64,000 nt of DNA, from NCBI GenBank assembly GCA_023374045.1, contig CM041780.1:89679627-89743626 (forward strand), given 5' to 3'. A program made the translations under genes and the position numbers. This DNA comes from Limonium bicolor. Lineage: Eukaryota; Streptophyta; Magnoliopsida; Caryophyllales; Plumbaginaceae. The notes beneath the pieces were generated by a model. It saw nothing but the letters and a program-made list of their open reading frames with translations. It searched no databases and was not told where the DNA came from. Below, piece by piece: positions 46,055 to 57,778 of the stretch (within the stretch, counting starts at the first letter, position 1; every line of letters begins with the position of its first letter).

Positions 46055-47540
46055 TTACTGGACGCTGAACACTGTCTCGTCTGGGAAGTAATCTTGAATA
46101 GGATCTCCATCATATGGTCTTGTAATTCGGGACAAGTAATCAGCAACTCCATTATGGCACCCTTTCTTATCTACCACTAGAATGTCAAATTCTTGCAGCA
46201 AGAGAATCCAACGCAACAATCTTGGCTTAGTGCCTGCCTTGGTGAATAGGTATTTCAAGGCGGAGTGATCGGTGTGCACTATAACTTCACTTCCCCATAG
46301 ATAAGAACATAACTTATCAAGGGCGAAAACAATAGCAAGAAGCTCTTTCTCAGTAGTTGTGTAATTCTTTTGGGCATCTACAAGAGTCTTACTTGCATAA
46401 GTTATAATCCGCAATACGCTGTCCTTCTTTTGACACAGTGTAGCCCCCACAGTGTAGTCACTTGCGTCGCACATGATCTCAAAGGGGAGAGACCAATCAG
46501 GGGCAACGACCACATGGGCTGAGACAAGCTTCTCTTTGATGATCTTGAAAGCCTCAAAACATTCTTCTGTAAAGTTGAATTTCGTATCCTTGGCCAACAG
46601 ATCACTTAACGGTTTCGCAATCTTTGAGAAGTCAGCAATAAACCTTCTATAGAAGCCAGCATGACCAAAAATGTTCTTACTTCTTTGACTGAGGTAGGAG
46701 GAGGGAGCTTCTTGATGACCTCGACCTTGGCCTGGTCCACTTCAATACCTGCTTTGGAATCTCGATGCCCCAAAACAATGCCCTCCTTTACCATGAAGTG
46801 GCATTTTTCCCAACTCAACACCAAATTGGTTTCTTCGCACCTGGCTAAGATTAGATCTAGTTGCTGCAAACATTCATCAAAGTTAGGGCCATATACACTG
46901 AAATCATCCATAAATACTTCAATACTTTTTTCTATGAAATCAGCGAAAATTGCCTGCATGCAACGTTGGAAAGTAGCAGGTGCATTGCAAAGCCCAAACG
47001 GCATTAGAGTATATGCAAAGGTACCGTAAGGGCAGGTGAAGGTAGTCTTCTCCTGATCCTCAGGTGCAATTGGGATCTGAAAATACCCTGAATACCCGTC
47101 GAGGAAACAATAAAATTCTTGCCCTGCTAACCTCTCCAACATTTGATCAATAAAGGGTAGAGGAAATGATCCTTTCTGGTGGCTGAATTTTACTTTCTAT
47201 AATCAATGCACATATGCCACCCCGATGTTTTTCTTTGAGGGATCAACTCCCCTTTTTAATTTGGTACTGCTTTTATCCCTCCCTTCTTGGGTACCACCTG
47301 GACAGGACTCACCCAAGGGCTATCAGAAATGGGGTATATGATACCTGCGTCTATTAGTTTAAGAACCTCATTTTTGACAACTTCTTTTAGGTTGTAATTC
47401 AACCTCCTTTGAGCTTGCCTCATTGGTTTATGGTTTTCCTTCATGCAAATACGGTGGGTGCAAAAACTAGGATCAATACCTTTTAAATCTGCCAGACACC
47501 AACCTATGGCTCTCTTGTGATTTCCAAGGACTTCTAACAA
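46055..47540 (-). pseudogene. Athila reverse transcriptase and RNase H, disrupted
   Basis: RT starts near 47540 (KENHKPMRQAQRRLNYNLKE, GIIYPISDSPWVSPVQVVPK). The palm is at 47142-46606 (FTCPYGTFAY, MPFGLCNAPATFQRCM, FMDDFSVYG). RNase H is at 46597-46055 ([43 protein letters not shown]). The catalytic DD of RT and the D/E/D of RNase H are kept. A frame break lies at about 47150-47250 in the fingers region, and another at about 46605-46650 just after RT. Confidence 0.85.
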
Positions 47541-48008
47541 TTTGACTTCTTGTTCAGGAGAAAGAAGCGAGGAAATAATTACAGGAACAGAGTTTGTACC
47601 TGATAGGAAGGCATACTTTAGAGCAGAAGGGAGTTCCTTCAGTTTTACCTCCGGTGGTTGTTCGATGGAGGGGACTGCTTTTGAGGTGGGTGTTCGAGCC
47701 TCTCCAGTGGTGGATGATAACCTTTCCTTTTACCTATGTCAAGTTGCTCAACGACTGCATTGATCTCTTGTTGTGGAGATTTTTCAATTGACGATGCCAG
47801 CACTTGCTCCAAGGCCTCCAACTCGTGAGGTTCAACCAAGGAGATGGAGAAGGTCTCTTCATCATTTATGAATTCGTCCTTGCCGTCGTCTGCTAGTAGA
47901 CCAACGCAGCAAATGGTGTGAGCAGAAACACTTTTTCTTACCATCTATGCCATGTTAAATTCTATTTTCTCATCCTCGAATCGGAAGGTGACCTTTCCAT
48001 CATAAACG

Positions 48009-48374
48009 TTAATTACCGCTCTCGCAGTACTTAAGAATAACTCGTCCTAGAATCAGTGGGACCTCAGTATCCTCACTAATATCCAAGACAACAAAATCGA
48101 CGGGGAAGATGAATTTATCAACTCCTACCACCAGATTTTCTACCATTCTCATTGGTTTGATGGAAGATCTATCTGCCAACTTGAGGGAGAAAGAAACGGG
48201 CTTCAGTTGATTGCCACGGATCCTTGTGAATATGGAGTATGGCATGATATTAATGCTTGCGCCAAGGTCACATAGCCCATGGCCACAATCAACATTTCCA
48301 ATACAGCAAGGTACTATTGGCAATCCTGGTCCTTCTGTTTGGGTGGCATTGCTCTCAACAGCGCTGCCGAGCAT
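48009..48374 (-). pseudogene. Athila aspartic protease
   Basis: The active-site motif is DLGASINIMP, in place of the more common DSGA, as is usual for Athila. KLADRSSIKP, FPVDFVVLDI and VPLILGR follow in the expected order. The frame is open over 121 codons, but its links to gag and RT are broken. Confidence 0.8.
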
Positions 48375-48395
48375 TCTTCCGTCAGTGCAACTGTC

Positions 48396-48465
48396 TCCAA
48401 AAAAAAAAAATCTCCATCTCTTCTTCCAAAAAAAAAAAAAAAAAACACACCAAAAAAAAATCTTC
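48396..48465. repeat. A-homopolymer runs inside gag-pol linker
   Basis: Runs of about 12, 18 and 9 A (plus strand), spaced by short words, interrupt the coding linker between the Lys-rich gag end and the protease. On the coding strand they read as Phe runs that the family does not have. They look like slippage expansion after the element died. Confidence 0.75.
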
Positions 48466-48519
48466 CATTTGCCTCTTGTTGCTCATCAGTTCCTTGAGGA
48501 ATTTAGCATAGGTAGGCAT

Positions 48520-49982
48520 CTATTTTAAAGCATCTATCAAAGGAATGTCAATAATTAAGCGTTGAAATATTCCTAAGAATTTCTTAAATTGCTCATCCAT
48601 ATGCTTTTTCTTGAGCCTATTTGGAAATGGTAATTTTTCTTTTGCTTGATTATTGAAAGAAGTGGAGACGGTAGAAGGAGATTTAGAAGTAGAGGGAAAA
48701 GAGATAGGAGCTTGTGTCTCCTGTGAGGGTATAGAAGGAGTTGTCTCCTCTACATCATCAGGTGCCACCTATTTTTCTTTTTCTTGATCTTTACCCACCT
48801 CCCTTCCACTTCTAAGAGTAACGGTGCTTGCATCTATACTTCCAAGGATAACTGATTTTGCCTGGTCTCTTGGGTTTAATTGTGTTTGGGAAGGAAATTG
48901 GCCCTGAGGCCTAGGTTGGGAAAGAAATTGTTGAAGTTAAGAGTGCAAGGATTTTTGGACCTTGCATAATGTAGAGATTTCCTCTTGCGTATCTCTGGAC
49001 TTATTCATAAGGGCCTTCATCATATCCCTCATCTCTGCCATCTCTACTTATGAGTTGGATGAGGGTGAATGGTGAGAAGGCACTCTGTTATAAGGAGGTT
49101 GGGCGAATTGCCTCTGGCCTCCTTGATGGCTAGAATTGTTGTGAAAATTTTGGAGTGGTTGGGCACCTCTTTGCCAAGGTTGCCGGTACCCTTGATTGTT
49201 GGTGACATAGTTCACCTGCTCTGATGCTTTAAGATCTTGTATCTCATGGCATTGCTCGAAATCATGTGGTCCACCACACTGTGTACAGGACACGTCAGCA
49301 GGTGGTAAAGAAAACATTGAGGAACGAGTTACCTAAGCGGATGGCCTTGCACTAGCCATATTTGCCTGTTGAGGAAGCGAACTCATAGCCAATTGCTCCA
49401 CTACTTTTTGTAGAGCACTTACCTTGGTGGACTGTTGGGCATTGCTCTCCAACAATTGCTCGTGACTCTTCATCAACTTTTCAAATTTGTTATCACTTTC
49501 CCCAATGTGGTACAAACCTGGAGTATTGCCTCTTGTGCCTTCTGTAGCCCAGTCACGAATTTCCTCGCATAGGGACTCAATCTCATCCAGAAATTGCTCC
49601 CCTAGTTTCTTTAGGATGTCGGCGCCAAGGGAGGACAACGTCATCATCTTGTACTGGTTCACAAGCCCTTTGTAGAACAACTGAGAGAGTTGCTCCTTCG
49701 TGAGACCATGGTGGGGACACTTCAGAAGTAACCCCTTAAATCTATCCCAAGCTTAACAAATATTCTCTGATCCAGGTTGCTTGAAGTTGTAGATTTCAGC
49801 GATCATTTCCAAAGTGCGACTTGGCGGTAGGAATTTGTCGTAGAACTTCGTTGCCATGTCGTCCCATATGGAGATGGTGTTTGGCGTCAGGCTGTGATAC
49901 CATTTGCTGGCGATCCCAGTAAGGCTATGCGGGAAGAGTGAGAGGCGAGCAAATTGCAGAACTGTGTCAGTAGCGGTGAGAC
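48520..49982 (-). pseudogene. Athila gag, N-terminus cut off
   Basis: From 49982 leftward: Retrotrans_gag region (SLTPNTI..WDDMATKF, AWDRFKGLLLKCPHHGL), then QLFYKGL, then a single knuckle-like CTQCGGPHDFEQC (49048-49317), and a Pro/Lys-rich end (RLKKKHMDEQFKKFLGIF, 48520-48768). In-frame stops lie at 49753-49755 and 49333-49335. The N-terminal part is missing because the chromovirus inserted at 49983. Confidence 0.75.
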
Positions 49983-52900
49983 TATAACACCCCTACTGCT
50001 AATCCTATGCTTACCGTCCAATCATCCCAATAATCAAGCTACTCGCAGCGGAAATACTACTTACTACGGCGGGTGATACAACACCGCTAACCGCCCATAT
50101 GGCTAGCTAGGCTTATACTACTTACAGTGTCGGTCTGATGATCATAGTGTACCGAGATACTACGTTACTTACCAAATTCCAATTACCGAATACTTACATT
50201 AGTGGATTACCGAGCGCCAAAGTATATCAATTACATCATTTCCAAGTTTACCAAAAGAATGAGTTTTCTACAAGCTACTCATCTGTACCCAAATCCAATA
50301 CTTCCACTATCCAAAAGGGTGTACCCCATGGTACACCGGCTAACAAAAACCTACAGCCGTGTACTACTTAGTACACCATTCACAATTCATTGTTTACAGA
50401 CAAAAAGAAATCTATCTAAGTCTTCATCATCTTCACCCTTCTCGTGTACCTGCGTGTAGTAAAAACATCACCCCAAGGGGCTCAGCAAAAGCTGCGCATA
50501 AATTCCGCATATACCACGTGCTAGCTAGGGCACGCCGACTAATTAAGGTCGAATAGGCATGCGGTTCATTTATTTCATACAAACATGCTTTGCATACAAC
50601 ATACATGCATATACAATACATTACACAGATCAAGGCAACATTGCAATAACATACACTTCACTTACCTTCACGGAGTTAGCCAAATTACGCATTCGGGTTA
50701 ATCGGTATGTTTATTACTCTTTTACTCATTACATCTTACTTACTCCTACTTTATTTACTTACCTTAATTTACTTACTTACTCATTCTTACTTACTTACTC
50801 ATACTCATGTTAAGTCGGTATGACCTCCGGCCCGGGGACTACACCGTCCCACCACCGGGATTTACTTGACTCACCAATCCGGGATGCTACCCACTTAAGG
50901 GATTTGGGCCACGGACCAGTTTAAGAGTCAGGACTTGGATCCAACCTCTTGTGTCTCCGCATCCTCACGCGTGACCGAAACTATATCAGCCTTCTACTCA
51001 TTCCAATTTATTTACCAATTTAAGTTAGATTGGTTAGCTTGTTAGGAATCAGTTAGAAGTCCAATCTCAAACACATTCGGTCACAATACAATATATCATA
51101 CATACACACATTCATTATCATCCATACATTTCATGAATTATACAAACTAAGATTTAAAGAAGATATTCACCACATACAGCACTACATATTCACAAGCAAG
51201 CATAATAACTCCGATCCGTGCATTTATCTTAGTTGGTGATCAATTAGCACACAACACACAAATCAGAGTAACCAAGATAGCATACGGGGCATGAGGAATT
51301 CATACCGTTCACCGTTGTACTTGTATCCGACGTTCCTCCGGTGTTCACAAATCAAATCCTATGATATACACACAATCGAGTGATTAATCTAACTATCATT
51401 AACTTAACTCGACTACTCTTACGTTTCCTAACTCATACTTACTACATCTTTACCATTCTTATACTTACATATGGTTTACTTATTTTTCCTTAGTTTTAAA
51501 ACTTGTTTATACTCTTAATGACCTTTAAACATCCTTAATTAAGTCCTAATTATCTTATACTATCATTACCATTCACTTCCTTACCTTAATACCCATTTAA
51601 TACACTTGATTTTGCAATTTTTGGTTGGTCCGAGACCTTGTCCGGGTCTTAAGTCCCGGACCAACACATGGTCTCAACTCTCAGCCTGATTTCAGTTATG
51701 GTCCGGGACCTTATACCTAAGGTAAGTCCAAGACCTAAGGCTTTGAAACTCTCGGCATGTTTTCTTACTATGGTCTGGGTCCTCTTACAAGAGGTAAGTC
51801 CCGGACCTTGACATTGAAAAACTCTCAGCGTGTTTTGCAGGGGTGGTCAGGGTCCTTGTATGGGACTTAAGTCCCGGACCACCTAATGTTTGTTACTCTC
51901 GGCATGGTTTTCCACCCTGGTCCGGGACTTAGTCCTGGACTTAAGTCCCGGACCCTGCTACAAATTCAGCAGGTTTTGCATTTTTCAAAATCTGTTACAT
52001 TCCACACTTTGCCTAATTAATCCCCCATTGTTCCTACACTTAATCCCACGTATTTTAGCACCTAATTAGGCTCCTAAACATGTTTAAATCCATTGCTAAC
52101 TTATTACTCCTTCTATGCTAGTTCACTCACCTATTTTCTTAAGTCTTCATTTCAGCACCTACATTCTCTTCCTCTAGTTGCATTGTGCTACAGACTTTAA
52201 CTCTCACTATCTCCATCTATTGCTCCCTCTTATAGAGTCATTTCTAGAGCTTTCAATACATTAGCTATCTCTCCCAACCTACCCTCCAACTATCTCAAAC
52301 AAAATCTGTTACAACATACATGTTTCACCTAGTTTCTAGTCTCTTAAGTGTTCTAGTTCTAGGTAAATTTTGACATAACCTCCCCTATATTTTTACATTC
52401 TCACCACATCATTTACTCACATTTTGTTACTCAATTCACCTGTTTCCAATAGACATCAATATACAAGCTCTCCTACACAAACACCAAATACTAAACACTC
52501 TTAAAAATTCCTGCACAACACATTCAATTCCCAACTATGTTTTGACAGTTTTTTTATATGTCTTTTAAAGCTTCAAACCTCTTGGTTTCTCTTACACATT
52601 ACACTACTACTCAATACTATATTCAATACTTATTGAACCCAATAAAAATTTGTTACATTCATATATATACAAGACAACACAAGTGATCACAATTACCTTG
52701 TTTCTCTTCTAGATTTTCCTTTTCTCCTCCTTTCTTCTTCCTTCTTCCTTCTCTCCCTTTCCACCGGTTTTAGCAACTCAAATCCTCTAACACTACAACC
52801 CATTGACATACATATTTCAATACACCAAAACTAACCCTAACCATTCTTTAAGTTTTTAATGCAAGTTTTAGGGTTTAGAAATATATTACCTTCCAAGGGA

Positions 52901-53870
52901 GTAGATGAAGCCTAGAGGAGCTCAAGAACAATATTTCTACTCCTTCAAAGAGGCCAAAATCGGTTGGGTACAAAAGGAGCAAGCAAGGGTTTAGCTTTAA
53001 ATTTCGTTTTGCCCACAAGGGCTAGGAAAAGGTGAAGTTTCTAGAAGATTTTTACCACAAAATGACAAGGAGAAGGAGGTGGTTCTAATGGTAGTCTTGA
53101 AGCTCCAAATGCTACAAACCCATGGAGATGAAAGTTCTTGTTTTGCGATTTTGAAAAGGGAAATGTTCCCCTTGATGAGAGGAAGACAATGGTGTAGTTT
53201 TTGTATTTTTTGAAGTAGGTTTAGACACCTAACAAGATGAGAGAAGTGGAGGTTTTGGTGTGGGTCTTCAAAACTCCATGGCTGTCGCTTGGGAAGAAGA
53301 AGAAATTGAGAGAGTGAGGGAGTGGGGGTCTGTGTACGTGAGTAAAGAGAATGGGGTAGGAGAGAGAATAGGTGAGTGAGGTAGTAAAGTAAGTTTTCTT
53401 TTTGACTTTTAATTGTTTTGTTCTTTTGTACATAAGAGGAATTAATAGAGTGTGTGTGAGAGAGGGGGAAGGCCATCGGACACACACCCAGCCCATATGG
53501 GTTTTAAAATTCTATTTACAATATTGGACACACTAGTTTGGGTTATTTATGTTTCTACCCCACAACTTCCCGTTTTTGACAGTTTTTACTAATTTCTCGT
53601 TTTATTGATTTTATTGGTTCTAAAGCTTCACTAATATTTATTAATGACTATTTAGTTGACCAAAATTGTTACGAGTCTATTTGACCCGCTTAAAGTCACG
53701 TTTTCCCGGTTACCTCGAAAAACGCGCTTTAAGGTTCGTTAGTGCTTTTAATCCATTTTAAGGATCCGTTTTCTTCGGGATTTGTTCCCTCATGATTATT
53801 TAGACTTAATTAAGCTTCTAAAATATTTATTACCCTAATTAATCGCTATTTCTAATTACGGGGTATTTCA
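49983..53870 (-). repeat. Chromovirus 3' LTR, 3888 bp
   Basis: In the element's sense it runs from TGAAATACCCCG (53870) to GGGGTGTTATA (49983). The other LTR ends TTACA, so the last bases have one change. By eye it is about 97% identical to 60397-64000 with scattered small indels. It includes five hairpin modules (51627-51953) and a TTAC microsatellite (about 50700-50810). Confidence 0.9.
51627..51953 (-). repeat. Five GC-rich hairpin modules in the 3' LTR
   Basis: Modules 60-85 bp apart each carry GGTCCGGG(A/T) and the inverse CCCGGACC, for example around a central CTTAAG (GGGTCTTAAGTCCCGGACC at about 51644-51662). Between modules the words CTCTCGGC(A/G)TG(T/G)TTT recur. Confidence 0.9.
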
Positions 53871-53884
53871 ATCTACCCCCCTTA
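53871..53884 (-). other. Chromovirus polypurine tract
   Basis: On the minus strand TTAAGGGGGGTAGAT lies directly before the TGAAAT start of the 3' LTR, the expected plus-strand primer. Confidence 0.9.
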
Positions 53885-54319
53885 AGAAACTTTGCCCTCA
53901 AAGTTGCTCAAGGTTAATAGTTTAATGGTTCTACTCATTAGGCAAACCAATTGCGGTAATGTGTCTTACTACCACCTACGAGGTGTTTACTTCCTCCACA
54001 TTGCAAGCATACACCACTCAAGCATCATACACAATTCGCATACACAATCCACATTTCCATACACATCATATCCACATTACACCATACACCATTGCAATTC
54101 ACAATACACATTACACATTACACATACACATCCATGCACCACACATTACACATACATACATACACATACCAAATTCACTTGCACTACATGTGCCATACAA
54201 AACCTATTACAATACCTACACACTATGCAATGCTCACCCGAAGCAATGCAAAAGCAAAAAGGCTCTACCCCCCTTAAAAGGGGTACGCCCCGTACCCGTA
54301 TTACTAAATACTAGACTAT
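53885..54319 (-). other. Chromovirus 3' UTR with CACATA microsatellite
   Basis: Between the end of pol and the polypurine tract. 53995-54185 is a degenerate ACACAT/CACATTA repeat. No gene. Confidence 0.7.
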
Positions 54320-54704
54320 CTAGTCTATGAACAATTGTGGGTTACTTTGCCTTCATGGCATCTTCCAACTCTCATGTCGCTTCTTCGACATCATGGTTTG
54401 ACCATAGGACCTTTACCATTCGTATAGACTTATGGCGAATGTCTCTGGTCTTCCTATCAAGGATTCTCACCGGGGTTCAACGTATCTCATTGTCGGCTCA
54501 ATGGAAAGTCTCTCGGGCTCTAGGACATGAGAAGGATCGGCAATATACTTCTTGAGTTGTGACACATGAAATACATCATGGACACGTCCCAAGTCCTCAG
54601 GTAATGCTAACCTGTAGGCTACAGCTCCAACTCTTTCGGTGATGGCATACGGCCCTACAAACTTGGGCTCAGCTTGCCCTTCTGGCCAAATCGGAAGACA
54701 CCCT
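54320..54704 (-). pseudogene. Integrase C-terminus with chromodomain-like tail
   Basis: The minus strand reads VGDQVFLRVSPMKGV, then VGPYAITERVG, HDVFHVSQLKKYI and, in a shifted frame, ILDRKTRDIRHK, VKVLWSNHDVEEAT and DAMKAK. This is the usual end of Tekay/Del integrases with a chromodomain-type segment. A 1-nt frame change near 54475 and stops at two positions (the first where a Trp is expected) disable it. Chromodomains steer integration towards marked chromatin. Confidence 0.7.
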
Positions 54705-55497
54705 TCATAGGTGAAACACGCAAGAACACTTGGTCGCCCACGGCGAACTCAAGGTCGCGTCGTCGCACATCCGCATAGGATTTCGTCTATCTTGGGCTGC
54801 CTTCATATTGGCTCGAATCTGCTGAACTTCAGCTTGTACTTGCTCAAGGTACTTCGGTCCTATGATGACCGCTTCACTCGACTCATCCCAACACAAGGGT
54901 GTACGGCAAGGTCTACCGTATAGAGCTTGGAAAGGCGACATCTTAATCGAGGCATGATAACTATTATTGTACGAGAACTCGATAAGATGAAGCTTATCTA
55001 ACCAACTCCCCTGAAAGTCTAAGGCACATGCCCGTAGCATGTCCTCCAGTGTCTGGATGGTCCTTTCTGTCTGACCGTCGGTCTGAGGATGGAAGGCGGT
55101 ACTCAACTTCAATTCTGTACCCAGCGCTTCCCGTGTGGCTCTCCAGTATCTCGAAAAAATCTGGTGTCGCGGTCAGATACTATGGTTTTCAGGACTCCGT
55201 GATGTCTGATAATCTTGTTGTCGAATAGCTCAGCTAGCTTCACTACCTTCCAGGTGTCCTTCATCGGTATGAATCTGGCAACCTTGGTAAGGCGATCGAC
55301 TACAACCCAGATCATGTTGAGTCCTCCCTGGCAGGTGGGAGTCCTACAACAAAATCCATGGAGATATCATGAAATTTCCACTCCGGAACTGGCATCGATT
55401 GTACCATTCCGCCCGGTCTACGATGTTCGAATTTCACTTTTGGCATGTCAAGCATCTCAATACAAATTCTATCACATCTGATTTCATTCCAGACCAC
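54705..55497 (-). pseudogene. Chromovirus integrase core, disrupted
   Basis: [15 protein letters not shown] contains the first catalytic Asp, TIVSDRDTRF the second, and TAFHPQTDGQTERTIQTLEDM the Glu. WVVVDRLTKVARFIP and YNNSYHASIKMSPFQALYGRP are family hallmarks. The frame changes at about 55315 and 55115, so it is not translatable as one protein. Confidence 0.85.
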
Positions 55498-56461
55498 CAG
55501 AAGTACCTCTTCATGTCTTTGTACATCTTGGAGGCTCCCGAATGGACTGAAAATGTGGAACTGTGTGACTCTCGCAGGATGCGATCCCTTAGCTCAGCAT
55601 TGCTTCGGGGGACGCATAGCCTGCCATTCAACCGAATCAAACCGTCTTCATGTAGCTTAAAGTCATACTTCTTCTTCTCAAATGTACCATTCTCAATCTT
55701 TTGTCTGATTTCGGTTAGATAAGGGTCGCTTAACTGAGCGTCTCGCACCTCGTCAACCAAGCTAGAAGAAGCGAGTAGCGAATTTGCCTTCCCTTCCTTA
55801 TACTGTAGGTCGATGTCGTAGTCTGAAAGGAACTCCATCCACCTTCTCTGTCTCAAATTCAGTTCTTTCTGTGTGAATACATACGGTAAGCTCTTGTGGT
55901 CGGAGTAGATGGTGATGCTTACCCCATAGAGATAGTGTCGCCATATCTTCAAGGCGAAGACGATGGCTCCGAACTCTAAGTCGTGTGTCGGGTAATTCTC
56001 CTCATGCTTTTTCAGCTGGCGGGAGGCATAAGCTACAACCTTGCCATGCTGCATGAGCACGCATCCCATTCCCTTGCCTGATGCATCACAATATACCTCA
56101 AATCCCTCTGTGCCCTCTGGAAGAGTAAGGATGGGCGCTGAGGTTAATGAGTCCTTAAGGCTCTAAAATGATACTTCACCCCTATCCATACGAACGGTGC
56201 ATCTTTCTTCATCAATGTAGTCATGGGCTTAGCGACTTTCGAGAAGTCCTTTAAAAATCTCCGGTAGTAACCGGCTAGACCAAGAAAGCTCCGAATGTCA
56301 GTAAGAGTCTTAGGTCTAGGCCATGATCGTACAGCTTCTACCTTTGAAGGGTCAACTGAGATACCGCGCTCGAGATGACATGACCGAGGAATGATACCTG
56401 ATCTAGCCAGAACTCGCATTTGAAGAACTTCGCGTACAGCTAGTTCTCGCGCAGTTTTCAA
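55434..56461 (-). pseudogene. RT connection, RNase H and integrase zinc-binding part
   Basis: The RT end ([41 protein letters not shown]) is at 56461-56144. RNase H ([31 protein letters not shown]) and the H2C2 part ([26 protein letters not shown]) are at 56069-55434. There is a frame break at about 56070-56160. Confidence 0.85.
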
Positions 56462-56470
56462 GTACTTTCC

Positions 56471-57016
56471 TCAAATTTCATGCTCCTCTGCTGATTTTGA
56501 GTATACAAGGATGTCGTCGATGAAGACAACAACTGAAGTGTCTAACTGCTCACTGAAAAGTTGATTCATGAGATCCATGAATTTTGCTGGTGCATTTGAC
56601 AAACCGAATGGCATGACGGTGAATTCGTAGTGGCCATATCTAGTACAGAATGCCGTTTTCTCAATATCTTGTTCTTTGATAGCAATCTGATGATACCCAG
56701 AACGGAGGTCAATCTTGGAGAAGACTGAGGCTCCTTTCAGCTGATCAAATAGGTCGTCGATGCGTGACAACGGGTATTTATTCTTGACTGTGACCGCATT
56801 CAGTTCGCGGTAGTCAATACAAAGTCGGAGGCTACCGTCCTTCTTCTTCACAAAGAGGACCGGTGCTCCCCAGGGTGATACGCTCGGGCGTATAAACCCT
56901 TTGTCAAGTAAGTCGCGTAACTGCTCTTTCAACTCTGTCATTTCAGCGGGTGTCATGCGGTACGGTGCCCTAGAAATGGGACCGGTACCTGGCAAAAGGT
57001 CAATTTCGAATTCCAC
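56471..57016 (-). pseudogene. Chromovirus reverse transcriptase
   Basis: Open over 181 codons: [89 protein letters not shown] and the catalytic FIDDILVYS. This is typical of Tekay/Del chromoviruses. A frame break follows directly after the SAEEHE motif at 56471. Confidence 0.9.
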
Positions 57017-57211
57017 TGCTCTCTGAGGTGGAATGCCGGGTAGCTCCTTAGGGAATACATCGGGAATTCAGATACAATCGGTACATCTTCACTGAACTCT
57101 GGATCTCTCTCCAGGTCTTGTACAACACAAATATACTTCATGGCCCTTTCTGAGCTCCCGGTACATAGCCATACCGGAAATGACTGTGGTCGAAGGCTCT
57201 CTCGGTCTCTG

Positions 57212-57640
57212 TCAGTAAGATACAGTAACCCCAGAAGGACTCTTTAGCAGCAATCGGTGCTCGGCGCAGAGGATTCTACCCTTGTGCCACTCCAACCAAT
57301 TCATTCCGACTATTACATCGAATCCCAACCCATTAAACTCGATGAAGGAGATGGGAAACGATTCACTTTGATTTCGATGGTGGCTGCTTTGTAGTATTTG
57401 GTGCACTTTACTCGCTCCTTCGATGGGAGAGTAACCAAGAAGTTCGGTAGCTCATCCGCATCTAGCTTCAACCTCTTCACAAAAGATGGTGATACGAAGG
57501 TGTGAGAGGCGCCGGAGTCGAATAACACATTGGCTTCAATGCCGTTCACTGGGAAGGTTCCCGTTAGAATGGTGCCGCTTTTGCCCCTTGTGCTTCGGTG
57601 AGGATACTCAGGATACCTTCGGTACCGAGTCCACAACCTA
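57212..57640 (-). pseudogene. Chromovirus aspartic protease
   Basis: Reads ILTGTFPVNGIEANVLFDSG and ASHTFVSPSFVKRL with the DSGA active site. It continues after a frame change near 57380 with FIEFNGLGFDVIVGMNWLEW. It lies directly downstream (in element sense) of the AlkB-like frame, where it normally follows gag. A likely splice-acceptor-like CACCGAAG occurs at about 57590-57600. Confidence 0.8.
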
Positions 57641-57778
57641 TTGAATTCACAAGTGGTTAAGTAATGATGGTGGACACAAGTGAAATTTAAATCAACACTG
57701 CTCTTTATTGATAAACCAACCATCATACATACCGTGTCTCTAATACACGTTACTAATACATTACATTATACCATGAAT

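Larger units (their letters stand above)
42030..49982 (-). mobile_element. Athila-type Ty3/gypsy element, 3' part
   Basis: Minus-strand element with 3' LTR, a 1-kb 3' UTR, integrase, RNase H, RT, protease and the C-terminal part of gag. The RT signature (DGYSGYFQIPIAPEDQEKTT, MDDFSVYG) and the DLGASINIMP protease are of the Athila lineage. At 49983 the gag is cut by the long LTR of a chromovirus, so the gag N-terminus and the 5' LTR must lie beyond 64000. Several frameshifts and stops make it inactive. There is no sign of the env-like frame found in some Athila elements. Confidence 0.85.

Noticed and set aside
50138..50813. Open frames shared by both chromovirus LTRs as genes
   Set aside because: Long LTRs are non-coding. 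The frames (also at 60551-60833) are short, run against the element, and differ by frame-changing indels.
52997..53485. 162-codon minus-strand frame at the LTR start as a gene
   Set aside because: The copy in the other LTR (63347-63929) is broken at several points and no protein motif is present. It is more likely LTR promoter sequence.
53995..54185. CACATA-rich stretch as a CRISPR-like or satellite array
   Set aside because: It is a degenerate microsatellite in the element's 3' UTR without regular units.
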